64,000 nt of DNA from Imbroritus primus (lineage in GTDB: Bacteria > Pseudomonadota > Gammaproteobacteria > Burkholderiales > Burkholderiaceae): positions 682,001 to 746,000 of the forward strand of contig NZ_OZ201293.1 in assembly GCF_964332355.1 (NCBI RefSeq), read 5' to 3'. This document shows, piece after piece, positions 43,987 through 51,982 of this stretch. The notes below the pieces were generated by a model. That model saw nothing but the letters and a program-made list of their open reading frames with translations, had not been told where the DNA came from and searched no databases. Made by a program: the position numbers and the translations under genes. Positions within the stretch are counted from its first letter, which is position 1. Each line of letters begins with the position of its first letter.

Positions 43987-44523
43987 TTATGGTTTGAGGT
44001 CGAGCGTGATCGTGCCGAGCTCGTGCTCGCCTTTCACTTTCTGGTTCTGGGCGGACTTGGGCGGCCATTCGAAGGGCACCTTCACGAGTTCGCGGCCGCC
44101 GACTTCACGTGCAGCTTCGACCACCAGCTGGTATTTGCCAGCCGGCAGCTTGCCGAGCGGTGCCTTGCCATCGCTGAAACTCAGGCTGTGCTCGCCGACC
44201 GGGCGCGTCGCGCCACTCACGCCGTCGAGCGGCATCTGCTGTTCGCGGCCGCTCTTGCGCCACCACTGGCGCATGTCCTTCAGCCACTTGGTGCCTTCGT
44301 TGTCCTTGAGCTTGGTGTCGTACCACACGGCCAGGTTGGCAGCCACGCTCTGGTCCGGGCGCTCGACCCAGATCGCGACGTACGGGCGGTGGTATTCGGC
44401 GACGTTGAGCCGCGGGATCTCGACCTTGACATTCATGTCCGCGGCGCTTGCCGGGCCGGCGGCGATGCCGGTGAGCAGGCCGGGCAGGGCAGCGGGAAGC
44501 CATGCGTGCTTATTGAACCTCAT
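43987..44523 (-). CDS. DUF2271 periplasmic protein with a flavinylation motif
   Basis: A 178-residue exported protein: signal peptide to about A-S-A-A, then a beta-rich DUF2271 domain (Y-V-A-I-W-V-E-R, W-L-K-D-M-R-Q-W-W). Residues 100-106 read D-G-V-S-G-A-T, the sequence context in which ApbE attaches FMN to the final Thr (T106). That, and apbE in the same operon, make this the likely flavinylated electron carrier. Two ATGs stand in tandem; 44523 has better spacing from the GAAGAGG ribosome-binding site than 44526. Confidence 0.87.
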   Translation of the reverse strand: MRFNKHAWLPAALPGLLTGIAAGPASAADMNVKVEIPRLNVAEYHRPYVAIWVERPDQSVAANLAVWYDTKLKDNEGTKWLKDMRQWWRKSGREQQMPLDGVSGATRPVGEHSLSFSDGKAPLGKLPAGKYQLVVEAAREVGGRELVKVPFEWPPKSAQNQKVKGEHELGTITLDLKP

Positions 44524-44534
44524 CATGAACCTCT

Positions 44535-45170
44535 TCAGTGAATAAACAGGATGGCCAGCACGAGCGGAGCCGCCAGCCCCAGCGCCACCAAAGGCCAGGT
44601 GGCAGGCCGCTTGCCGGCGTGGAAGTGCAGCAGGAACAGGCCGGTGATACAGAACACCAGGCAGGCGACGGCAAAGATGTCGATGAACCAGCTCCAGGCC
44701 GTGCCCGTGTTGCGGCCCTTGTGCAGGTCGTTCAGGTAGGAGATCCAGCCGCGCCGAGTGATCTCGTGCGTCACCTCGCCGCTCTCGCGGTCGATCGACA
44801 GCCAGGCGTCGCCGCCAGGACGTGGCAGCGACAGGTAGATTTCGTCGCCGGACCACTCGGCATCGCGACCGTCCGCGCTAACCGCCATCTGCCGGGTCAG
44901 CCAGTCATCTAGCGCAGCAGGCAGTGGGGCCTTGGCGTCCTTGCCGTCGTTGTGCAGGCCTTCGAGTTGGGTCAGCAGCGCTGGTGGCAGCGTGTTGCGC
45001 ACGGTTTCAACGGCGGGTTTGGCCTCGATCTGCGCGGCATGGTTGAGGGTGATGCCGGTGGCGGCGAACAGCAGCATGCCGATCAGGCAGATCGCGGAAC
45101 TGATCCAGTGCCATTGGTGCAGGTGCTTGAGCCAGAACGACCGGCTGGCAGGATTCGGTGTGGTAGCCAT
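44535..45170 (-). CDS. PepSY-associated membrane protein, first gene of the iron-linked reductase operon
   Basis: A 211-residue inner membrane protein. An H-L-H-Q-W-H-W segment precedes the first helix (I-S-S-A-I-C-L-I-G-M-L-L-F-A-A-T-G-I-T-L-N-H). A periplasmic PepSY-like region with a S-I-D-R-E-S-G-E-V turn, then a second and third helix (ending L-V-L-A-I-L-F-I-H) complete it. Histidines at the helix ends could hold heme, as in FoxB/FpvG-like siderophore reductases (family knowledge plus inference). Start ATG 45170; upstream lies the Fur-controlled promoter. Confidence 0.85.
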   Translation of the reverse strand: MATTPNPASRSFWLKHLHQWHWISSAICLIGMLLFAATGITLNHAAQIEAKPAVETVRNTLPPALLTQLEGLHNDGKDAKAPLPAALDDWLTRQMAVSADGRDAEWSGDEIYLSLPRPGGDAWLSIDRESGEVTHEITRRGWISYLNDLHKGRNTGTAWSWFIDIFAVACLVFCITGLFLLHFHAGKRPATWPLVALGLAAPLVLAILFIH

Positions 45171-45373
45171 CAACCCGTGTGGTGCTAAGGTGCCTGAAAA
45201 AACGCTGAAGCCTGCACCGCAGGATCGGCTGGCGGGCACAATGACCCGGGCCCGCTTGCGCGCGTGCCTCGAAACAGAATCGCGAGGAAGTCAAAACGAA
45301 GCCGCACCATACAGTCGCGGCGAACGGCTGCCGAATCCAGCCGTGAGCGGACTCAGGCCGGAAAGGCGATGAT

Positions 45374-45392
45374 TATGATAACCGTTCTCATT
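45374..45392. promoter_or_regulatory. Fur box upstream of the PepSY-DUF2271-DUF4198-apbE-flavoprotein operon
   Basis: The 19 bases match the Fur consensus at 14 of 18 fixed positions. The site covers the -10 element and most of the spacer of the promoter at 45375-45403, a classical repression geometry. Adjacent bases give an overlapping second, shifted match, as often seen at strong Fur targets. Confidence 0.72.
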
Positions 45393-45403
45393 ATTGATTG
45401 CAA
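45375..45403 (-). promoter_or_regulatory. Sigma-70 promoter of the iron-linked reductase operon
   Basis: Minus-strand TTGCAA (45398-45403) and TATCAT (45375-45380) are separated by 17 bases; the -10 matches five of six consensus bases. It directs transcription toward the gene starting at 45170. Confidence 0.6.
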
Positions 45404-45544
45404 TGCGACGGATTGTCGCAAGGGGAGCGGCTATTGGCGGACGCTGGGTTTGCCGCGATCCATTTCAGGGAGCCGTGTCACCGGCATGTGCGTACTGCCG
45501 GGCCACGCTTTGCCAACCCCGTGGCAGTCGATCCCCCGTTCGAC

Positions 45545-45568
45545 GCAACCGGGCGAGCGCCCGGTTGC
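45545..45568 (-). terminator. Strong hairpin downstream of trmB
   Basis: An 11-base perfect inverted repeat (GCAACCGGGCG / CGCCCGGTTGC) with a 2-base gap follows the trmB stop. There is no T run on the trmB side, so it may be a processing or attenuating hairpin and not a standard intrinsic terminator. Confidence 0.4.
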
Positions 45569-45579
45569 CAGTGTCAGGC

Positions 45580-46368
45580 TCAGGCCACGCGCTTGCGGAA
45601 CACCAGGTCCCACACGCCATGCCCCAGCCGCAGGCCGCGGTTCTCGAACTTGGTGACGGGGCGGTAGTCCGGGCGCGGCGCGTAACCGGCGGCGGTATTC
45701 TCGAGCGTGGGTTCGGCGCTCAGGACTTCGAGCATCTGGACCGCGTAGTCTTCCCAGTCCGTGGCGCAATGCAGGTAGCCCCCGGGCCGCAGGCGCGCCG
45801 CGAGGCGGCTGACGAACGGCGTCTGGATGAGGCGACGCTTGTTGTGCTTCTTCTTGTGCCAGGGATCCGGGAAAAAGATATGGATGCCGTCGAGCGTACC
45901 CGGCGGCAGCATGTGGTCGATGACTTCGACCGCATCGTGCGAAATGATGCGGAGGTTGGTCAACTCCTGTTCGCCGATGCGCTTGAGCAGGGCGCCGACG
46001 CCCGGCTCGTGGACTTCCACGCCAAGAAAATCATCAGCGGGACGGATCGTGGCGATATGCGCTGTCGTCTCGCCCATGCCGAAGCCGATTTCCAGGATGC
46101 GCGGCGCACCGCTGCGACCGAAGGCGGCTTCCCAGTCCAGCGGCGCTTCGGCATAGGGCAGCTGGAAGCGCGGGCCGAGCGTGTCGCGTGCGCGTTGCTG
46201 GGCCACGGAGGTGCGGCCAGCGCGCCGCACAAAGGAGCGGATGCGGCGATGCTGTGTCGTGTCCGGCTGGGCGGCATCCGCCGGGCTGCGGCGCGCGTCG
46301 GCTTCGCCGCCGGGCGTGGCAGGGTGATCCTGGGATGGCGGCGCGTCGGGATGATCGGAAGAATGCAT
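45580..46368 (-). CDS. trmB: tRNA (guanine-N7)-methyltransferase
   Basis: A 262-residue SAM enzyme that methylates G46 of tRNAs. Core motifs are I-L-E-I-G-F-G-M-G-E, the FFPDPWHKKKHNKRRL signature and the C-terminal T-K-F-E-N-R-G motif. The first ~45 residues are Asp/Pro/His-rich and poorly conserved in the family, so the start (ATG 46368) is less certain; no strong ribosome-binding site is visible. It is divergent from creA at 46561. Confidence 0.94.
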   Translation of the reverse strand: MHSSDHPDAPPSQDHPATPGGEADARRSPADAAQPDTTQHRRIRSFVRRAGRTSVAQQRARDTLGPRFQLPYAEAPLDWEAAFGRSGAPRILEIGFGMGETTAHIATIRPADDFLGVEVHEPGVGALLKRIGEQELTNLRIISHDAVEVIDHMLPPGTLDGIHIFFPDPWHKKKHNKRRLIQTPFVSRLAARLRPGGYLHCATDWEDYAVQMLEVLSAEPTLENTAAGYAPRPDYRPVTKFENRGLRLGHGVWDLVFRKRVA

Positions 46369-46560
46369 GGCAATCGGGCGTGCGAAGCAGCGTGTCAGGG
46401 CTGGCGCGGACAATCGCGTCCTTGAGGGCAGCCCGGATGGATCCGGGACCACTGGCAGGACGCATGGCGCGCAGGCAATCGAATGAGGCCGGATTGTACC
46501 AGCCGGAGGCCGGCGAATTCCGCTACCATGGGCGACCGTCCAACTTCGCCTCATGCTGCC

Positions 46561-47034
46561 ATGAAACGCCTGATGCTCCTGCCGCTTGCTGCCTGTACCC
46601 TGCTGAGCGCCTGCTCGCGCGCCGAAGAGATCGGCAGCGTCAACACCAACTGGCGGCTGACCGGATCGGATCGCGTGGTGATCGAGGCCTATGACGATCC
46701 GCTGGTCGAAGGTGTGACCTGCTATGTGTCGCGTGCACGGACCGGCGGCATCAAGGGTGCGGTGGGCCTGGCCGAGGATCCGAACGAGGCGTCGATCGCC
46801 TGCCGCCAGGTGGGCGAACTACGTTTTCGCGAGCCCCTGCGGCAGCAGCAGGAAGTGTTCACCGAACGCATGTCGGTCATCTTCAAGGCCCTGCACGTGG
46901 TGCGCACCGTCGATGCCCGGCGCAATACCCTCGTCTATCTCACCTATTCCGATCGCATCATTTCCGGCTCGGCGCAAAATGCGGTGACCGCGGTGCCGGT
47001 ACCGCGGTCGACCGTCATTCCCGTCGCCAAGTGA
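46561..47034 (+). CDS. creA: CreA family protein
   Basis: A 157-residue exported protein. The N-terminus M-K-R-L-M-L-L-P-L-A-A-C-T-L-L-S-A-C ends in a lipobox, and the mature part has the CreA pattern (G-S-V-N-T-N-W-R, DPLVEGVTCYVSRARTGG, then A-C-R-Q-V-G and V-V-R-T-V-D-A-R-R-N-T-L-V-Y-L). Two cysteines could form a disulfide. The function of CreA is not established despite its name. It is transcribed toward the metalloprotease gene on the other strand. Confidence 0.9.
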   Translation: MKRLMLLPLAACTLLSACSRAEEIGSVNTNWRLTGSDRVVIEAYDDPLVEGVTCYVSRARTGGIKGAVGLAEDPNEASIACRQVGELRFREPLRQQQEVFTERMSVIFKALHVVRTVDARRNTLVYLTYSDRIISGSAQNAVTAVPVPRSTVIPVAK

Positions 47035-47071
47035 TCGTGGCCGGCAGGCTATGCTGCCGACCCGTCGACGC

Positions 47072-49381
47072 TCAGATGCCTGCTGTCCTGCTCTGGCTGC
47101 CCTGATGCAGGGCAAGGCCATCGGTCAGGCTCCACATCCAGCTGCCCCCGGCTTCCTGCGGGGCATTCAGCGTGACCTGGACGCCGGTCAGGTTGACCGC
47201 CACCGCCGTGCGCACGCCGCGCGCCGACAGATGCACGAGTGACAGCCGGTATTGCGGATCCCAGCGCACGGTGATGCGTCCGGCGCTCTCTTGCAGCATG
47301 GCCGTGGGCGCGGTACTGGCGGTATCGCCCGTCTGCGGCCAGGATCGGACGACGGAGCCGTCGCGCACCAGGGCGACGCTGGCGATCTGCATGGCTGCCG
47401 GCAGATGCACTGACGCAGTGAGCGCCTGGGCATCGCCATCGGACACACTGCGCAGCGTCGGCACAAACCATTGTGTGCTGCCGTCGGCAAGGCCGATGCG
47501 GATCCACAGGCTTTGGCTGACGCCACTGCGCAGGGCGTCGGCCACAGGCTGGGCCGCGAGCGTATCCACCGTGTGGTCGAGCGTGCTGTGCAGGCTGACA
47601 TTGCCGCTTGCGGGGTCGCCACTGATTTCCAGCAATCGCAGCGGGGCCACCACGGCCTGCAGCGTGCTGTCCGAACGAAGCCCAGCGAGCGCGCCCGCCG
47701 TGGGCAAGCGGATGGCGCGCAGCTCGGCGTCACGCTGCACGCCATAGGCGCTGTAGTCGGAGAACCACTTGGGCGCCGAGTACGACATGACGTCATACCA
47801 CTGCGAGCCGGGCAATGCCGCCGGACTATTCTGGAACAGGCTCAGGCCGGCGTATGTGCCAAGCCGCCCATTGGCGTACGGATAGCTGCTGTCCTCGAAG
47901 GTATGCGTGCGGCCGAAGTTGTGCGCGACTTCATGGGCAATCAGTTCGGTGATCAACGCAGCGTCAGCACCGCCAAACAGGCCCGCTGTGCTGGTATTGG
48001 TCGGCCAGGTGTGGAAGCCGGTGGCGGTGGTGCCGCCCACATAGGCCAGCCCGGCATTGCGGGGCTCGGGTTGGACACCGAAGTAAAACTCGTAACTCTG
48101 CGCACCCTCTTGTGCACGCAGCGCCGTCAGGTCGAACAGGTCCTTCTGGCTGAACGCATCGCTGCTGCCGGAGAAAGTGACGGGCGCATGCGCGACGACC
48201 TCGATGCGCGAGACGGGGAACATCGCGGACAGTACCGCCTGCACGCGGTTCGGGTTGGGCAGCGGGGCCGGTGCGCCACCCGGCCGGGCGATCGGCACCA
48301 AGTGCAGTCGAAAGCTGGTCCCCGGGGCGACTGGCGGCTGGAAGGACACCGACTGTGTCAGGTTGCTGGCAGAATCCTCCGCGACAATGCGCACGGTGCG
48401 GATATTGGCGACCTGATCGGGCGGGATCACGGCAAAGTAGTTGTTCTCCATCGCATTGTCGGCGCCCGGCACATCGGGAAACGCATCGTCGCCCTGCAGC
48501 GGATAGGTGGCAAAGCGGGTGCCCAGCGTGTCCAGCAGTTCGACGCGGGCACTGGCGCGCGATACCGACACGCCGTATGGGCGGCTGATACGCGCCATGA
48601 CCATTGCCGTCTTGCCGGGGATCAGGCGCAGCATAGGGCTCGCGGCCGGCAGCAGATTGACCTGGCCGATCATCGGGTCGATGCGCAATCCCGGGGCCAG
48701 TCCTGCATTGAAGTCGAGCGTCGGCCCATTCAGCGCGAAGCCGCTGGCGGTGCGGAGTTCTACCCGGTAGCTGGCGCTTTGCGTGGCGTTGATGGCGATC
48801 ACGACGCCACGTGCGGAACGCCGCAGGATCGGAATGTCCATGCCGCCCCAGCGGACCTGTGTCGCACGATCCAGGCATGCCCCGCTCAACTCCACCGCCA
48901 TGCCCGGCGATGCCGTAGCGCTTGACAGACGGTCGATGCCGATGGGGCACCAGGCGAATGTGCTGTTCGACAGCTTCATGGCCTGTCCGTCACCCCCGTA
49001 GCCCACGACGTTGACCGGCTGGTTTTCTGCCAGCGTCAGGCGCGGCATAGTGACGCGCAGCACGGTCTCGCCATTGGCATCGCGACGTTTCTCGGGAGAC
49101 AGGCGGATGCCGGCGATGTCGAGCAGTGCAATCGGCTCGAGGCCGGCGCCGCGGATCTCCAGCATCTCGCCGGCCTGCGGCGCGGTCGTGGAAAACCGCA
49201 CCTGACCACTCAGATCGTGAAGGTTGCCTGCCTCGCCCGAGAGGCTCGCGGATGATCCGCTACCGCTGCCACCGCTGCCACCGCCGCCACCGCCGCCGCA
49301 TGCCATGACTGCAGCCGCGGCTGCCAATGCCAGCGCCCATGAAAGATGGCGTTTCGAAGTGTTTCGAATGCTCGTCCGCAC
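47072..49381 (-). CDS. Metzincin-type metalloprotease lipoprotein
   Basis: A 769-residue exported protein with a lipobox (A-V-M-A-C28) followed at once by a Gly/Ser spacer (~29-44) that would hold the protein away from the membrane. Three beta-rich, Ig/IPT-like segments appear to precede the catalytic region (~50-400). The zinc motif is H483-E-V-A-H487-N-F-G-R-T-H493, HExxHxxGxxH, with the Met-turn D-V-M532-S-Y, which defines metzincins. A beta-rich C-terminal region follows. It starts at GTG 49381 with GGGAGAG upstream. Substrate and exact metzincin subfamily are unknown. Confidence 0.85.
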   Translation of the reverse strand: MRTSIRNTSKRHLSWALALAAAAAVMACGGGGGGGSGGSGSGSSASLSGEAGNLHDLSGQVRFSTTAPQAGEMLEIRGAGLEPIALLDIAGIRLSPEKRRDANGETVLRVTMPRLTLAENQPVNVVGYGGDGQAMKLSNSTFAWCPIGIDRLSSATASPGMAVELSGACLDRATQVRWGGMDIPILRRSARGVVIAINATQSASYRVELRTASGFALNGPTLDFNAGLAPGLRIDPMIGQVNLLPAASPMLRLIPGKTAMVMARISRPYGVSVSRASARVELLDTLGTRFATYPLQGDDAFPDVPGADNAMENNYFAVIPPDQVANIRTVRIVAEDSASNLTQSVSFQPPVAPGTSFRLHLVPIARPGGAPAPLPNPNRVQAVLSAMFPVSRIEVVAHAPVTFSGSSDAFSQKDLFDLTALRAQEGAQSYEFYFGVQPEPRNAGLAYVGGTTATGFHTWPTNTSTAGLFGGADAALITELIAHEVAHNFGRTHTFEDSSYPYANGRLGTYAGLSLFQNSPAALPGSQWYDVMSYSAPKWFSDYSAYGVQRDAELRAIRLPTAGALAGLRSDSTLQAVVAPLRLLEISGDPASGNVSLHSTLDHTVDTLAAQPVADALRSGVSQSLWIRIGLADGSTQWFVPTLRSVSDGDAQALTASVHLPAAMQIASVALVRDGSVVRSWPQTGDTASTAPTAMLQESAGRITVRWDPQYRLSLVHLSARGVRTAVAVNLTGVQVTLNAPQEAGGSWMWSLTDGLALHQGSQSRTAGI

Positions 49382-49953
49382 GATTCTCTCCCGTGACCCC
49401 TGGCGTCTGCCATGCGCACATGCGCATGGCCGCCGGGAAGCCTGTGGCGGCGTAGCGAGACACCTATGCCGGCTTCTATGGCCGGATGCGCCCCTCTCGC
49501 TGAATCGTTGGTGTGCGGCTACCGCACTGCCACAGACCTATGCATGGTGGAAGGCCGATGGCGCAGATGCCACTGAAGAAAATTTCTGTCTGAGTTAACG
49601 AATTTAACTTTTGATGACAAATTCACCATATTGCACTGGCCGCGTGGGAAATTTTGCAATTTGCAATACAAATCGTAAGTTCTACGCGGCATGCCAGATG
49701 ACTTCGTATCACCCATGTGCTGCGTCGATGGCTGCGCAAGAATGTGAATTTATTTAACAATCCGTTGCGATCTTGCACTTGTTCACAGTGTGCTCAGGCC
49801 ATGCGTGGAAGCAGGGGAATGTTTATTGCTGTATCACGTACCTGCCGCCGTTCGATGCGGAGATGTGGAACTACCCCGCATCAATCATCACTCACCGGCA
49901 GGCACGCCGCTCGGCGCGCCGTTCACGCAAATTGACCGGCATCAGGTAGCGGC
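49382..49953. other. Intergenic region, AT-rich in its right half
   Basis: About 570 bases. The part near 49576-49780 is markedly AT-rich for this genome, with runs such as AAATTTTGCAATTTGC and repeated TTGCAA words, and could hold divergent promoters for the metalloprotease and the small gene at 49954. I see no gene with a recognisable product. Confidence 0.55.
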
Positions 49954-50217
49954 ATGAAGAAAAAAAGCATTGCTTTACTGGTGGGCGCCGCGCTGCTCGT
50001 CATCGGCGGCACGTTTGGCCATCAGCGCGTCACAGCGTTTTTCTGGAAGGCGGAGAATGCAACCGTGCGCCTGCCCGGCTGTGCCTCGAACGACTGCATC
50101 GAGCACGGCACGATCCGCATGAATCCCTGGAATGGCATGTATTACCTCACGACCGCCGAAGGCAAGGTCTACGAGCTGGGCGAGGGTGCGACCGCGATGA
50201 TCCAGGGCGCGCCCTGA
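49954..50217 (+). CDS. Small exported or membrane-anchored protein of unknown function
   Basis: An 87-residue protein. Three lysines at the start are followed by a hydrophobic segment (I-A-L-L-V-G-A-A-L-L-V-I-G-G), a signal peptide or anchor. The remainder is short, with two cysteines (L-P-G-C-A-S-N-D-C-I) that could pair in the periplasm, and a G-M-Y-Y-L-T-T-A-E-G-K-V-Y beta-like stretch. I do not recognise the family. It lies between the metalloprotease and a tRNA gene. Confidence 0.6.
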   Translation: MKKKSIALLVGAALLVIGGTFGHQRVTAFFWKAENATVRLPGCASNDCIEHGTIRMNPWNGMYYLTTAEGKVYELGEGATAMIQGAP

Positions 50218-50308
50218 GGCTGGCTGGGTAGCTGGGGGCAACGACCAACGACGGAAGGGGGGCGACGCTCCAGGACGGTCCGGAAAGCGCCAAGGCGGCG
50301 AAGGAAAC

Positions 50309-50382
50309 TGGAGCGGGTGAAGGGAATCGAACCCTCGTATGAAGCTTGGGAAGCTGCCGTTCTACCATTGAACTACACCCGC
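50309..50382 (-). tRNA. tRNA-Gly (anticodon CCC)
   Basis: The 74-base cloverleaf includes an encoded CCA end (50309-50311). The 7-base acceptor stem is perfect (GCGGGTG with CACCCGC), the T arm has GGTTCGATTCC, and the anticodon loop TTCCCAA places CCC at 50348-50350, which reads GGG codons. In the anticodon stem, positions 28 and 42 form a C-U mismatch; the other four pairs are intact. Confidence 0.95.
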
Positions 50383-50638
50383 ATTGCGGCAACTGCTTGA
50401 AGGCTTGGTGCGCATTCGCATTCAGCCCCATATTCAGCTGCGTGGCGCGTATTCTAGCGCAGGCGGCCGGGGTTGGGCAGCCTGCCGGTGCAATCTTCCG
50501 CGCAATTCCCGGTTCGGCCGCGTGTAAGCGTGCCACCAGGTTCGTGAGTCAGGCGGGGATCATCCGCTTTCGAACCGTTTCATGGCCCAGTGGTCATCGC
50601 ACCGCAATGGTCACACCGTGGTCGCGCCGCGCAGCGGA

Positions 50639-51877
50639 TCATGCAGGCGCTGCTGCCAGCGGTGGATCCTGACGCCGCCATGCCGAGCAGAGCTGCGCGA
50701 TGCCGGCAATCAGCCCGAGCGTCACGCCGGTTTTCCAAGCCACGTTGTATGACCCAAGCAGATCATAGACAAGCCCGCCGCCATAGGCGCCGATGAAGCT
50801 GCCAAGCTGGTGGCTGAGGAAGGCCACGCCCTGGAGCATCGGCTGCCAGCGCAGGCCGAACATGTCCGAGATCGCGCCGGCGATCAATGGCACCACGCCA
50901 AACCACAAGAAACCGATGATGGCAGCAAACAGGAGGGTGCTGGCCGGCGTGGCTGGCAGCACGAAATAGGCGGCGAGCGTGAGCGAACGCAGGATATAGA
51001 TTTTGCCGAGCAGCGCCCGCTTGTTCCAGCGTCCGCCCGCCCAACCATAGAACAGGCTGCCCAGCATGTTGAAGCCGCCGATCAGGCCCAGCGCCTGGGC
51101 GCTCAGCATGGGGTCCATGCCGCAGATTTCGAGATAGGACGGCAGGTGCGTGGTCAGAAAGACCAGCTGCATGCCGCACACTGAGTACGATCCCGCCATG
51201 ATCAGGAAAGGTCCGTGCCGCAGCGCACGCCGGATGATCTCGCCGCCGTTCTGCCCCTCGCCGAGCAGGCCATTGCCCGCCAACGGCGCGATGGGTAGCC
51301 GGTCCACCTTCCCTGCCAGCCACACGGCCGGCAGCAGGCCGCCTGCCAGGACGGCGAAGCCAAGGATGCCAATGCGCCAGTCGAATCCCTGGATCAATAG
51401 CTGACCAATGGGAGCCGCGACCATCGCGCCCAGGGAGCCCGCCGCCGATACCATGCCCAGCGCCAGGCTGCGGTGGGCACCGCTGACCGCGCGCGAGGCG
51501 ACGGCCATCGAGATCGAACTGGCGAGGCAAGCCAGTGCAATGCCGATACAGATCCCGGCGCCGAGCATGATCATCAGGAATCCATTGGCCCAGAACATCA
51601 GCAGCAAACCAAGGATATAAGTGAGGGCGCCCGTCAGCATGATGGGGCGGAAGCCAAGGCGCGCAACCAGTGCTCCGGTGAACGGCTGCACCACGCCCCA
51701 CGCGACGTTCTGGATGGCCACCGCAAGTGTCATGTCGGCAATCGACAGTCCGAGATCGCGCGTCACCGGCGGGACAAAGATGCCGAGACTCTGGCGCAGC
51801 CCCATGCTCAGGCTGAGCATCAGGCTCGCGCCGATCAGGATGGGAACGGCCGTGCGCAGCGAGGCGGGAGAGGGCAT
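50639..51877 (-). CDS. MFS transporter
   Basis: A 412-residue inner membrane protein with about twelve hydrophobic segments. It begins with a helix containing L-M-L-S-L-S-M-G-L-R-Q-S-L-G-I-F, with A-R-L-G-F-R-P-I after helix 2 in the usual MFS loop position, and a central cytoplasmic loop near 195-220. It resembles oxalate/formate or monocarboxylate-like facilitators (YhjX group), but the substrate is unknown. It lies 105 bases from gabD on the same strand, so a role in uptake of a C4 compound is possible. Confidence 0.87.
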   Translation of the reverse strand: MPSPASLRTAVPILIGASLMLSLSMGLRQSLGIFVPPVTRDLGLSIADMTLAVAIQNVAWGVVQPFTGALVARLGFRPIMLTGALTYILGLLLMFWANGFLMIMLGAGICIGIALACLASSISMAVASRAVSGAHRSLALGMVSAAGSLGAMVAAPIGQLLIQGFDWRIGILGFAVLAGGLLPAVWLAGKVDRLPIAPLAGNGLLGEGQNGGEIIRRALRHGPFLIMAGSYSVCGMQLVFLTTHLPSYLEICGMDPMLSAQALGLIGGFNMLGSLFYGWAGGRWNKRALLGKIYILRSLTLAAYFVLPATPASTLLFAAIIGFLWFGVVPLIAGAISDMFGLRWQPMLQGVAFLSHQLGSFIGAYGGGLVYDLLGSYNVAWKTGVTLGLIAGIAQLCSAWRRQDPPLAAAPA

Positions 51878-51982
51878 GGGTTCAGTGTGTTGTGAGAGCG
51901 CCGACGCAGGCCAGGCCGGCAGTTGGCGGCAAGCCTCCGGTACCGCCGGCCTGCCGGGCAGCGGTACCGACGCGCGCCGGCT

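Larger units (their letters stand above)
45171..45579. other. Intergenic region with Fur-controlled promoter and trmB 3' hairpin
   Basis: About 410 bases between the first iron-operon gene and the end of trmB. It holds the promoter and Fur box (45374-45403) and a strong hairpin (45545-45568). No credible gene is visible. The leader to the PepSY gene start would be ~200 bases. Confidence 0.6.
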
